Of a DNA stretch of 64,000 nucleotides, positions 42,923 through 51,619 are shown one piece after another (the stretch's first letter is position 1; each line of letters opens with the position of its first letter). The stretch lies in contig JAJCYM010000042.1 in assembly GCA_029262895.1 (NCBI GenBank), forward strand, positions 1-64,000. Reading direction: 5' to 3'. This DNA comes from Roseivirga sp. (GTDB lineage: Bacteria > Bacteroidota > Bacteroidia > Cytophagales > Cyclobacteriaceae). The position numbers and the translations under genes were made by a program. The notes below the pieces were generated by a model. The model was not told the origin of the DNA, did no database searches, and saw nothing but the letters and a program-made list of their open reading frames with translations.

Positions 42923-44168
42923 AAATGATCTCGTCAATTTTTGACCATCTGATGTATACAGGGTCTGACGAGTTTGAAGTAAAGATAAGCACTCCATCAT
43001 TGTCTTCCGAAACATCCCTCTCGTCTCCCAGAAGGAGACTTTCGCCATTTTTTAAAATGACTGTGGAATAATTATAGTTCTTTGGAATGATATTTTTCAC
43101 ATTTCGGAATGGAATTTTATAGACCACATCATCGTCTTTGCCATCAAGCATTTCAAACTCCCAACCCTCATCCAGGTCATAGGCAATTAAGCCCTTGTAT
43201 TCATCGCCACTAATAGTTTTGACTGTAGCCGTAATGCCTTGTGATACTGTGAATTGATTATAAGTGACCGCCTGAGTAGGCTGGTCTAAAACATCTAACA
43301 CAATAAAGTCTTCCCATGGGATGGTCACTTTTCCAATGTCCTTATTGTAAACTATGATACCTCGGTTTTCATCATTTACATCATTGGTTCCTCTTAGAAA
43401 GAAGGTGCGGCCTGAGTGCAAAGTCACATCTGAGCCATTTCTTCCTTTTTCGATCTTGGCAATAGTCCTGAAAGGGATATTCCTATCTCCATTTCTATCC
43501 TTACCATCTAAAATATCCTTTCCGAAGCGCTCACTTGCGTCCCATTGTATAATGCCGGTGAAAGTGCCCTTTCTGCCTGCCCTGACAGTGCCATAAACTG
43601 GTTCCCCATACTTACTTCTTAATGTTGCCGGGCCCTGCTTGAATGTCACCTTGTCCAGGCGGGACCATTTAATCGACACTTCGCCCAACTCCTGATCATA
43701 AACACGAATAGTGCTGCCAACATCTTCATGGGATTCTCCGCTAACTTCCAATACTACACCATTTTTGAGTGTAATCTCTGCTTTGGATCGGCCACTAGGT
43801 TCTATTGATTTTATATCCCCAAATTGAGTATCGAATTGATGACTGGTACCGCTGTAGCGATTGTCCCAAATATTCAGTTTTCGGATATTAATCCATGAAT
43901 CTCCCTCAGTTTTGGGCAGGTTGTCTCTTTCTGATTTTGACAGAAATCGCATGAAATTATTTGAGGTTTTAACGGCATTGAACATTTCAACCCAATACAC
44001 CTCATCACTACCACCACTTCCTCCCCATCTGATGGGGCCTTCATATTTATCACCATCAATGGTGGTCACTTCTCCGTAAATGAAGAGTTGATCGTTTTGT
44101 GCTTTAGCTTGTGAGACAAGAATAAGCAACCCAACGAATACGCCCAATATCAGTATCCAGCTTCTCAT
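42915..44168 (-). CDS. Secreted triple-repeat beta protein, paralogue of the 39.6-40.8 kb gene
   Basis: From ATG 44168 the protein is 417 residues with a signal peptide (LGVFVGLLILVSQAKAQ). It carries the same three-unit architecture as its paralogue: FIYGEVTTIDGDKYEGPIRW, VYGTVRAGRKGTFTGIIQWD, and TATVKTISGDEYKGLIAYDL. The strands LRGTNDVNDENRGIIVYN and LGDERDVSEDNDGVLIF are almost shared. The longest frame starts at 44267, but its first 33 residues precede the signal peptide and are unlikely. It is the first gene of an operon with the kinase and LytTR regulator, suggesting a secreted sensor or an autoregulated product. Confidence 0.75.
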   Translation of the reverse strand: MRSWILILGVFVGLLILVSQAKAQNDQLFIYGEVTTIDGDKYEGPIRWGGSGGSDEVYWVEMFNAVKTSNNFMRFLSKSERDNLPKTEGDSWINIRKLNIWDNRYSGTSHQFDTQFGDIKSIEPSGRSKAEITLKNGVVLEVSGESHEDVGSTIRVYDQELGEVSIKWSRLDKVTFKQGPATLRSKYGEPVYGTVRAGRKGTFTGIIQWDASERFGKDILDGKDRNGDRNIPFRTIAKIEKGRNGSDVTLHSGRTFFLRGTNDVNDENRGIIVYNKDIGKVTIPWEDFIVLDVLDQPTQAVTYNQFTVSQGITATVKTISGDEYKGLIAYDLDEGWEFEMLDGKDDDVVYKIPFRNVKNIIPKNYNYSTVILKNGESLLLGDERDVSEDNDGVLIFTSNSSDPVYIRWSKIDEIIFD

Positions 44169-44318
44169 AGTATTTCGCCTTTGGAATAAATTCTGCTTAT
44201 TCATACTACAAACATAGCTGCGTAGTTGTGGGATTCTAAGCGAAAAACACTGTACTAGTATATTCATAGGATGAATCGGGAATATGTCAAGCTCAATATT
44301 CTTAAGGGATGGGTATCA

Positions 44319-45407
44319 TCAATCTGGAAAACGGGATTTGTCAAATCCGGGAATGATTCTTAACGCATTCTTATAATAGAGCTTCTTCAGAATTTCATCA
44401 GGCAGCCCAAGGCCATACATCTTCCAATAAGCATGATACTTTTTGTAGTAAGGAAAATACTCATCATCACTTTCCAGCACTCTGAAGTAAGTTGGATATT
44501 CTTCAGGTCGATAGGAGTCTTTTCCAAATAGGACCCTATCCTGGTACTTCTGAAAGAACATATTGGCCATTTTAGGTTGTCTGCCCAACTCAGCAATCAC
44601 CGCTCCGATTTCCACCATCATATTGGGCATTTGATCTAAAAGCTGACCTAAATAGGTGAGGTCATTGGCATACCAACCCATATGAGCAGCAATGAAAGTA
44701 GTATTAGCATGTTTTTTGAAAACATTGTGCTGCTCCTGAATAATGGTTTCCCAAGGCACGGGATTATTGGCATCTCTTTTACGTCTTGGATGCGTTTTCA
44801 ATTCCAGCCACCTTTCATTATTAGCATCAAAAGGCTCCCAAAATTGTTTGGGATCAGCAGAATGAATGAGGACAGGTATACCCAATTCTCCACATTTGGC
44901 CCACACGGGGTCAATGCGGGGATCATCAACCGCCACCCGATTGCCATCTTTATCTTTGACCGAAAAGCCCAGGTTCTTGAATATTTTAAGGCCACTTGCA
45001 CCAAGTTTAACATCAAGTTCGAGCTGTGTGGCCGCTCTTTCCCCCCAGCCATCTGTACCAATCTGACTAAAATTTATATTGGCAAAGCTCACAAAACGCT
45101 TGTTTCCATTGGCATCGATGTTGGCCTTGGCATCCGCTATTCTTTTGCCACTGCCTCCACTCAAGTTTACCATGGCCCCCATATTCATAGCATCCATTTG
45201 GGCAGCAAGTGCCTTAAGGTCTTTTAGGCCCAAATTTCTCTGATGACTGTGCACATCAATAAAAGGGAACTTTGCTCTTGAAACGGGGTTCTCCGGCACA
45301 ACAAGGCTTGAAGGAGGATTGTACTCTTCAAATGATACTTCCTCTTGCGCATTCAGGCCGAAGGCCACAAATAGGCTGAACAAGGTGAATCTAATTCGAT
45401 TTGTCAT
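44319..45407 (-). CDS. Secreted amidohydrolase-family (amidohydrolase 2) metal-dependent hydrolase
   Basis: From ATG 45407 (MTNRIRFTLFSLF) the protein has a signal peptide ending in LNAQ. A TIM-barrel amidohydrolase follows: FIDVHSHQRN metal-binding HxH near residue 50, VLIHSADP, FIAAHMGWYAND, and a late acid in LFGKDSYRPEEYP. It resembles the ACMSD-like/Amidohydro_2 group, acting as a hydrolase or decarboxylase outside the cytoplasm. The substrate is unknown. The long frame from 45434 adds nine residues before a better start. It is divergent from the SDR gene. Confidence 0.82.
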   Translation of the reverse strand: MTNRIRFTLFSLFVAFGLNAQEEVSFEEYNPPSSLVVPENPVSRAKFPFIDVHSHQRNLGLKDLKALAAQMDAMNMGAMVNLSGGSGKRIADAKANIDANGNKRFVSFANINFSQIGTDGWGERAATQLELDVKLGASGLKIFKNLGFSVKDKDGNRVAVDDPRIDPVWAKCGELGIPVLIHSADPKQFWEPFDANNERWLELKTHPRRKRDANNPVPWETIIQEQHNVFKKHANTTFIAAHMGWYANDLTYLGQLLDQMPNMMVEIGAVIAELGRQPKMANMFFQKYQDRVLFGKDSYRPEEYPTYFRVLESDDEYFPYYKKYHAYWKMYGLGLPDEILKKLYYKNALRIIPGFDKSRFPD

Positions 45408-45499
45408 GATTAGGGTTTTGGTACTTAATCGCAAATTCGCAGTTAATGTTTATTTCACTAGATTAAAACTCAAAGTATCAGACTTACAGCCAAATTAAA

Positions 45500-46258
45500 A
45501 TGGAAATTGATTTAAGTGGAAAAGTAGTATTAGTAACGGGGGCTTCAAGGGGAATTGGTAAAGCCATCGCATTGGCTATTTCAGCATCCGGTGGAAGTGT
45601 GGCTGCACACTATAACAACAGTGAAGTCAAGGCAAAGGAGCTGTTGAGTCAGTTGAACTCTGACTGTGAGTTGTTTCAAGCTGATTTAAATCAGTCAAGA
45701 GAAACCATAAACTTGTTTGAACAAATAATAAAACACTTCGGTAGAATTGACTGCCTGGTAAGCAATGCAGGATATGCTATTAAATCAGATGCTGGTGGTA
45801 GTACAGAAGATTGGATAGCTGATTGGAATACTACGATGAACATAAACTTGTTGGCCACCGGGGTTCTCAATAAGCTTTGCATAGAACACTTCACCGATCA
45901 GGGTGGAGGCAGGATTATCAATATCTCTTCCAGGGCCGCTTTTCGAGGTGATACTCAAGACTATTTGGCCTATGCGGCATCAAAAGGTGGCGTGGTAGCG
46001 TTGACGAGGTCTATTGCACGGGCATATGGCAAACAAAACATCAAAGCCTTCAATATTGCTCCGGGTTTTGTACGAACCGATATGGCGCAGGAATTTATGG
46101 ATGTCTACGGGGAGGAATACGCCCTTAACGACATAGCTCTTCCCAAACTTACAGAGCCCAAAGATGTGGCCCCAACGGTGTTATTTTTGGCGAGTGGCCT
46201 GGCAGATCATGCCACAGGATGTACAATTGACATTAATGCGGCTAGTTATGTGCATTAA
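45500..46258 (+). CDS. Short-chain dehydrogenase/reductase (FabG-like)
   Basis: The 252-residue classical SDR has TGASRGIGKAIA (14-25), the NAG motif (LVSNAGYA), INISSRAAF with the catalytic Ser, and YLAYAASKGG with Tyr-x3-Lys (about 159-163). It would oxidise or reduce a hydroxyl/keto group with NAD(P). The fold matches 3-oxoacyl-ACP reductases, but the substrate cannot be fixed. Its 3' end overlaps the convergent kinase gene by 4 bp. Confidence 0.9.
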   Translation: MEIDLSGKVVLVTGASRGIGKAIALAISASGGSVAAHYNNSEVKAKELLSQLNSDCELFQADLNQSRETINLFEQIIKHFGRIDCLVSNAGYAIKSDAGGSTEDWIADWNTTMNINLLATGVLNKLCIEHFTDQGGGRIINISSRAAFRGDTQDYLAYAASKGGVVALTRSIARAYGKQNIKAFNIAPGFVRTDMAQEFMDVYGEEYALNDIALPKLTEPKDVAPTVLFLASGLADHATGCTIDINAASYVH

Positions 46259-47568
46259 ATCGGCATCGAGATGGTTGCTGTAAAGAGCTTTTTTTCCTCC
46301 GTTGTACCTATTCCAAAATGATGCAGGTGAGCTATACGTTCACAAACCCACAGGCCAAGCCCATTGCCTTGAATTATATCTGGCTTTCCAATTTTGTTTT
46401 GAATCAACAGTTCAACGCTGCCATTTCGTACTGAGATTGAAATGCTTATGGCCTCTTTCCTGTCTCCATATTTTTGAGCATTATCGATTAGATTGACGAT
46501 TAGGCTCTCCATTTTTTCAGGATCCATCAAGATTCTTGGAATGTTTTCTTCTAAACTCAACTTAACGCTAAATCCGGCTTTTTTGAGTGTAGGGCGCAGT
46601 TTTTCCAGCACATCATATATAAGATCGTCAAAGCGAATCAGACTTTTTCTAAGTTCAAGATTCTCCGTTTTCAACTGACTCACTAAAAGGAAGTCCTGGA
46701 CGACATTTTTCAATCGGATCACCTCATCTCTTAAGCTTTGAAGGGCTGGATCTGCATTTTTATCTGTTGAGATTCTATACTCCAATTCCGATTGCATGTT
46801 GGCCAATGGAGTTCTCAACTCGTGAGCAGCTGAAGCAAAGAAGCGATTCTGATCCTTGATTGAACTTTCAATTCTTTGAATCATGGCGTTCATTGTAGAT
46901 GAAAGCTGAGCGATTTCGTCCCCAGACGAACCTACTGGTAATCGATCCATCTCTGGTCCTGCTTTGATCAGGTTTGCTTTGGCTATGATGCCTTGAATAG
47001 GTCTTAAAGTAATTCCCGAAACTATATATGCAAGAAAAAGCGAGAGTGAGAGAGCGAGTATGTTTGCCCTAATGAGGTTATTTCTAACAGATTTGATTTC
47101 TTGATTAAGGGAGGTAGCGCTTTTCAGGAGCATTACGCTGACAACCCCTGAATTTGCGCTTTCTATTAGAGAACGAGAAACTCCTGCAGATGAGGTGTCT
47201 AAAGGGAACACGAAGTTGGTTGTGGTCTCAACACTGTCGCTGAAAAGTTCCAGTGATTCAGCGATAGAAATTAAGTCTTCCGGAAAACCATCTTTGCGAT
47301 AAATTTCCTGAAACTCAGTATTAGATCTATACCAGATATAAATTAACTGATCGGCATTTGTGAGAGGAATTTGGATGGGAGCGTAGCCTACATCATCGAG
47401 AATTCGTTTGGTTTCGGCCTGTAAATTGACCTCGAATGAATCCCTCAAAGTACTTTTTAAAAAACCGAAAAGTGAGTAGTTGGTTAGAGATGAAATCGTG
47501 GCGAAGACGATAAAAAAGGCAATAGCGATTTTGAATCGAATGCTTGTGAAGAATGTGCCACTTTTCAA
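46255..47568 (-). CDS. HisKA-type membrane sensor histidine kinase
   Basis: The 437-residue protein has two membrane helices (about 13-32 and 169-191) bracketing a periplasmic domain, then a HAMP linker (LRPIQGIIAKANLIKAG). The HisKA motif SAAHELRTPLANMQ has His249, and the HATPase includes NLIDNAQKYGD and GNGLGLWVCERI. It is of the CusS/QseC general type. It lies 4 bp downstream of its OmpR-type regulator. Confidence 0.92.
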   Translation of the reverse strand: MKSGTFFTSIRFKIAIAFFIVFATISSLTNYSLFGFLKSTLRDSFEVNLQAETKRILDDVGYAPIQIPLTNADQLIYIWYRSNTEFQEIYRKDGFPEDLISIAESLELFSDSVETTTNFVFPLDTSSAGVSRSLIESANSGVVSVMLLKSATSLNQEIKSVRNNLIRANILALSLSLFLAYIVSGITLRPIQGIIAKANLIKAGPEMDRLPVGSSGDEIAQLSSTMNAMIQRIESSIKDQNRFFASAAHELRTPLANMQSELEYRISTDKNADPALQSLRDEVIRLKNVVQDFLLVSQLKTENLELRKSLIRFDDLIYDVLEKLRPTLKKAGFSVKLSLEENIPRILMDPEKMESLIVNLIDNAQKYGDRKEAISISISVRNGSVELLIQNKIGKPDIIQGNGLGLWVCERIAHLHHFGIGTTEEKKLFTATISMPI

Positions 47569-47572
47569 ATTA

Positions 47573-48256
47573 CTAGTGCTTTGCCAGTGTGCCGACTAGT
47601 TTATAGCCGAACCCCACCTGTGTCTGAATCAATTTATGCTCAAAATCCTGATCGATCTTTTTTCGAATTTGATGTAAATGTACTTCAATCACATTGCTTC
47701 CCATGTCAAAGTCAATATTCCAGATTTTTTGAGAAATTTCAGCTTTGGAAATAACACGATTGGCATTTCTCATTAGTAATTCAAGTATAGAGAACTCTCT
47801 TTTGCTCAATTCTATCTCAGTGCTTTTTCTTTTTACCGTTCGCGCCAATAAGTCCAATTCCAGATCATTAACTATGAATTTTGTTTGTTGTTGATCGGAA
47901 AACTTTCTGCCCACATTTCTGATTCTGGCCTTTAACTCTTCGAAGTCGAAGGGCTTTTTGATATAGTCGATAGCACCTAAATCTAACCCCTTAATTACGT
48001 GCTCACTTTCATTCAAAGCGCTGATAAAGATTACAGGGGTTTGAATATCGAAGGCCCTAAGGTTTTTTAAGATCTCAAAGCCATTCTGGCCGGGAAGCAT
48101 GATATCTAATAATATAACATCAAATTCATTGACAGCCGCTACTTCCAGGCCCTCACTTCCATTATCGAAATGTTCGACCGTATACCCAGAGTCTTGGAGT
48201 CCTTTTTTTAGGTAGAGAGCAAGCTTGGCTTCATCCTCGATGAGTAAAATTCGCAT
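47573..48256 (-). CDS. OmpR/PhoB-family response regulator
   Basis: The protein has a receiver domain (LLIEDE, phospho-acceptor Asp about 51 in LLDIMLPG, ISALNE, Lys in IKKPFDFEEL) followed by a winged-helix trans_reg_C domain (LSKREFSILELLMRNANRV, VIEVHLHQIRKKID). Start ATG 48256 shares bases with the upstream stop (TAATG); ATG 48262 would add two residues. It pairs with the kinase that follows. A secreted protein gene precedes it in the same operon. Confidence 0.94.
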   Translation of the reverse strand: MRILLIEDEAKLALYLKKGLQDSGYTVEHFDNGSEGLEVAAVNEFDVILLDIMLPGQNGFEILKNLRAFDIQTPVIFISALNESEHVIKGLDLGAIDYIKKPFDFEELKARIRNVGRKFSDQQQTKFIVNDLELDLLARTVKRKSTEIELSKREFSILELLMRNANRVISKAEISQKIWNIDFDMGSNVIEVHLHQIRKKIDQDFEHKLIQTQVGFGYKLVGTLAKH

Positions 48257-49632
48257 TACCATTGCTTGTCAATATCTTTTATTTCCTGGGTGAATGTTTT
48301 TCCATCAATGGTTAGAGACCGTATAATAAATACTCGTCTGTTTTTAAGATCAACCTCTTTGGGACGTTTCTTCCTTTCCCAGCCAATGAATTCGATATTC
48401 TCACCTACTCGGATAAGACTATTCGTGTTAATTGCCATAATCTGAGAAACGGTCAGATAAATATTGTCATCAATCAATAGACCTTCGAACGGGCCACTTT
48501 TTTTATTCTCGGATCTAAAAATTTTGGTGATTGTTCCGCTCATCTCCTTCTCTGGTTTTTCGTAGTGCTCACTTTTTGAGAAGAATGAACGCTGTTTCTC
48601 AAGCGACATTATCTCAGATTCACCGATGGCCCGAATACCATAAAGTATATTGTACGTAGGGTCTTTAGTAGAAGCGGTTAAAGTGGTTTTAGTATGAAAT
48701 AACTCAAAACCGGAGCCCTGGAATTTTTCAATATAATTCTTAAAATCTAATCCATTTTCAGGGTCGAAATAGATGTTTATACGCTTACCGTCTAATTGCT
48801 GAAAATCGGCACCGCTCATTTTCCCTCTGTTATCGGCCTGGTAATCCTCAAATTTCCCTTTTGTTTGATTGAGAAAAATGGAATTTCGGCCCATGGAGGG
48901 CAAAACTAAGTTCACTATACCATTGAATAAGTATAGGCCAGTAACTAGCTGGTACGTATGTCGGTATTTGTAGTAAGTACCCTCCAGCAAGCTTATCTCT
49001 GGTCTTACATACGTAACTGTCTCATTAGCATAAAAGCCACGAACGTTGGAATTTGTCTGTGCACGTAGCGTGTCGCCATTTTCGATCACGAGTTGATTGA
49101 ACTCTTTGTTGATTTTTGACCTTGAAATGATTTTGGCATCTGCAATAACTGTATAGGATCGATCAACGCTAAACTTCGATTCAAAAGGCTTGTTGAATTC
49201 ATAGATACCCTTTGATGAACTAATCGCATATAACTTTCCCATGCCGGTCAGTTTCAAACGGTGTTCTTTCTCGACTCTTTTCATAGTAAGATTTTTGACC
49301 AGAATCTTCCCCAGCAACAGTTCATCACCTTTAACCGTCAACTTAACATTTTCACCAACTGGAGCATATTTCTTGACCATTTCACCTTGGTGACTAGGGA
49401 AAGTGATGTAATAATTTTTCTTGCCCTTAGTGGTTACGACAATTCGACCCAGGTAGAACGAGGGCGAAATAAAAACATGACCTTTGATTTTTCCTTCTAT
49501 CTCGACTTCAATGTGGTTATTAGTTCGACTGGTTCGCTTGTATTGATCCAGTTGTTTCTTAGTCAACCCTTGAGCGTTTAGGCTGCTTGAAGTTACAATT
49601 GCAATAATCAGTATTAGTATTTTATCCTTCAT
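48256..49632 (-). CDS. Secreted hypothetical protein leading a two-component operon
   Basis: The 458-residue protein has a signal peptide (ILILIIAIVTSSSLNAQ). A predominantly beta region with short strands and many Lys/Asn residues follows, for example HIEVEIEGKIKGHVF and GRIVVTTKGKKNYYITF. I see no enzyme or adhesion motif and no T9SS C-terminal domain. It precedes and touches the OmpR-type regulator gene, so it may supply the signal or be a target of the pair. It does not share clear sequence with the triple-repeat proteins. Confidence 0.7.
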   Translation of the reverse strand: MKDKILILIIAIVTSSSLNAQGLTKKQLDQYKRTSRTNNHIEVEIEGKIKGHVFISPSFYLGRIVVTTKGKKNYYITFPSHQGEMVKKYAPVGENVKLTVKGDELLLGKILVKNLTMKRVEKEHRLKLTGMGKLYAISSSKGIYEFNKPFESKFSVDRSYTVIADAKIISRSKINKEFNQLVIENGDTLRAQTNSNVRGFYANETVTYVRPEISLLEGTYYKYRHTYQLVTGLYLFNGIVNLVLPSMGRNSIFLNQTKGKFEDYQADNRGKMSGADFQQLDGKRINIYFDPENGLDFKNYIEKFQGSGFELFHTKTTLTASTKDPTYNILYGIRAIGESEIMSLEKQRSFFSKSEHYEKPEKEMSGTITKIFRSENKKSGPFEGLLIDDNIYLTVSQIMAINTNSLIRVGENIEFIGWERKKRPKEVDLKNRRVFIIRSLTIDGKTFTQEIKDIDKQW

Positions 49633-49805
49633 AAGCTTGATTTTGGATCGAAGCTACCTCGAGTTTGTGAACTCAAACTTAAGCTCAGATTAATTTTTCT
49701 TAAGCCCAGGCTTTTGTCCGTCTTCAACTTGTCGGTGTAAATGAATAGTATGAATCTGATGATTTTTTATTATTATTCTGAATAATTCAACCTTAATAAC
49801 TAAAC

Positions 49806-50081
49806 ATGGAAAACAAACCAACCCGTCCAGGAAACTACCTGGCGTTTGCAATCATTAGTACAATTCTCTGCTGTCTGCCAGCCGGTATCGTGAGCATTGT
49901 TTATGCCGCCAAGGTAAACGGTCTTTATGACGATGGTCATTATGACCAGGCTGAACGAGCTTCAAAGAATGCCAAAACCTGGGCAATAGTCTCTGCGGTT
50001 GCAGGGTTTGTGGCCATTGGTATTATGTTTGCCATCTATGGCCTTGCGATATTTTCCATCTTTTCCTCGGGCAACTTCTAG
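49806..50081 (+). CDS. CD225/dispanin-family small membrane protein
   Basis: The 91-residue protein has two hydrophobic segments (LAFAIISTILCCLPAGIVSI, about 14-33, and IVSAVAGFVAIGIMFAIYG, about 57-75). Between them lies the family's conserved loop with YAAKVNGLYDDGHYDQAERA and KNAKTWAI. It is the bacterial form of the interferon-induced transmembrane (IFITM) fold. The role in bacteria is unknown. It is directly followed by the DUF2752 gene. Confidence 0.85.
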   Translation: MENKPTRPGNYLAFAIISTILCCLPAGIVSIVYAAKVNGLYDDGHYDQAERASKNAKTWAIVSAVAGFVAIGIMFAIYGLAIFSIFSSGNF

Positions 50082-50477
50082 TTGAAAAAAATTGGACTTA
50101 TATTAATCGGGATAGTAGCCCTTGCGCTGCTATCCCTTTATTTTGTGCTGGATCCCAACGATCATAGCTTTTTCCCAAAATGCCCACTTCATGTAACAAC
50201 TGGAATTTACTGCCCTGGTTGCGGAAGTCAGAGAGCCTTACATAGTATGCTCCATCTTGATATTGCTGGCATGATTGGCTACAATGCACTTTTTTTGCCT
50301 GCCTTGCTCACGGTTGGTTATCACTATGCCGCTCGTTTCATACCAAAACGTGATGGAAGTGAACGCTCAAGTTTTTTGAATAACCGTAAAGCGCCATGGA
50401 TCATTCTAACTGTTGTCTTGGTTTTTTGGCTCTTAAGAAATTTAACCTTTTATCCGTTTAATATTTTAGCTCCTTGA
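50082..50477 (+). CDS. DUF2752 membrane protein
   Basis: The 131-residue protein has three membrane helices and the DUF2752 core CPLHVTTGIYCPGCGSQRAL (about 39-58), with conserved Cys residues in CPxCGxxR. The start is a TTG immediately after the upstream TAG, so the gap is zero. DUF2752 proteins commonly sit beside CD225 or TM2 proteins. Their function is not established. Confidence 0.82.
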   Translation: MKKIGLILIGIVALALLSLYFVLDPNDHSFFPKCPLHVTTGIYCPGCGSQRALHSMLHLDIAGMIGYNALFLPALLTVGYHYAARFIPKRDGSERSSFLNNRKAPWIILTVVLVFWLLRNLTFYPFNILAP

Positions 50478-50488
50478 TGACTTTAAAT

Positions 50489-51067
50489 ATGAAAAAGCGC
50501 TGTGCATGGTGTGAGAATAGTTTCGAAGATTATGTCCGTTATCATGATGAAGAATGGGGTGTACCTGTTCACGATGAGCAAAAGCACTTTGAGTTTTTGA
50601 TTCTTGAAGGGGCACAGGCAGGGCTGAGCTGGGCCACCATTATCAAAAGGCGGGCCGGTTACAAAAAGGCCTTTGCTGATTTTAATCCGAAAATAGTGGC
50701 AAAGTACGGCCAAGAAAAAATTGAGGAGCTTTTGCAAGACCCAGGAATCATCAGAAACAAACTAAAGGTTAATGGAGCTGTGATTAATGCACAAAAGTTT
50801 ATAGAAGTGCAGCAGGAGTTTGGGTCCTTTGACGAATACATTTGGTCCTTTGTGAATGGCAAACCCATTGTTAACTCATGGAAGCAGAAAGAGCAGGTGC
50901 CAGCCACAACACCCGAATCTGATGCCTTGAGTAAAGACCTAAAAAAAAGAGGGTTTAAATTTGTGGGCAGCACCATAATGTACGCATATATGCAGGCTTG
51001 TGGTTTGGTTAATGATCATACCACAGATTGCTTTAGATTTAGCGAGGTGTCAGGAGTTAGTCCTTGA
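50489..51067 (+). CDS. tag: DNA-3-methyladenine glycosylase I
   Basis: From ATG 50489 the protein starts MKKRCAWCENSFEDYVRYHD. It has the Tag signatures RYHDEEWGVPVHDE and FEFLILEGAQAGLSWATIIKR, and zinc ligands at the N-terminal Cys and C-terminal His/Cys (AYMQACGLVNDHTTDCF). It excises 3-methyladenine from DNA. A TTG at 50474 overlapping the DUF2752 stop, or an ATG at 50477, could also initiate. Its 3' end overlaps the convergent lipoprotein gene by 11 bp. Confidence 0.95.
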   Translation: MKKRCAWCENSFEDYVRYHDEEWGVPVHDEQKHFEFLILEGAQAGLSWATIIKRRAGYKKAFADFNPKIVAKYGQEKIEELLQDPGIIRNKLKVNGAVINAQKFIEVQQEFGSFDEYIWSFVNGKPIVNSWKQKEQVPATTPESDALSKDLKKRGFKFVGSTIMYAYMQACGLVNDHTTDCFRFSEVSGVSP

Positions 51068-51545
51068 TTGAAAGCACAATGTATTTCCTTGGCAGATGAA
51101 TGGACCACATGCCTACTAGCTTGTCATTCTCAATAATTGGGGCATTATACAGCACCATGGCTTCTGGAAGGGTTTGGATATTAGGCTCTACTTCAATGCT
51201 ATTTTTGGCTGAGTATTCATACGCCTGAAAGACCTCTGTTTCTTTTTCTCCCATAGCATAGGTCTTAAACATGAGATAGGCCGTGCTGGATATTTTAGTG
51301 CCGCTCATATTCCAGCTTTGATACACATCTCCTGACTGGGTCATTGCGCTATCTTGATTCATTTTGGCCACTAGGCTATCACCTAGCTGAAGTGCCCTTT
51401 CGATGACTTTGGCTTCGGGAACTACCTTTATTTCCCTGGCCTCCATCTCTTCTCGCGCAGCAGTAGTATCCACTTTTTTGTCACCACATGAAAACAAAAA
51501 GATGAAGGCAACCAGCACGAATAGTTTTACATTGTTTTTCATCAA
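51057..51545 (-). CDS. Hypothetical lipoprotein
   Basis: The 162-residue protein has a short lipoprotein signal (AFIFLFSC, Cys20), followed by a charged linker and a helical/beta domain. The SWNMSGTKISSTAYLM and VLYNAPIIENDKLVGMWSIH segments suggest a PAS-like or Tll0287-type heme/sensor fold, but this is a guess. It is monocistronic and divergent from prfA. No function can be assigned. Confidence 0.65.
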   Translation of the reverse strand: MMKNNVKLFVLVAFIFLFSCGDKKVDTTAAREEMEAREIKVVPEAKVIERALQLGDSLVAKMNQDSAMTQSGDVYQSWNMSGTKISSTAYLMFKTYAMGEKETEVFQAYEYSAKNSIEVEPNIQTLPEAMVLYNAPIIENDKLVGMWSIHLPRKYIVLSIKD

Positions 51546-51619
51546 TCGAAGTCCAACATTTTGTCAAATTTAATGAGGTAATCATTACTTTGTTAATTTT
51601 GGGCCCTAATACCTGAATT

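Noticed and set aside
42923-43048. N-terminal extension of the second LytS kinase to 43048
   Set aside because: It would overlap the preceding secreted-protein gene by 134 bp on the same strand; the TTG at 42922 gives a short coupled overlap instead.
44682-45227. 181-codon plus-strand frame opposite the amidohydrolase gene
   Set aside because: The opposite strand encodes a complete metal hydrolase with signal peptide; this frame has no domain.
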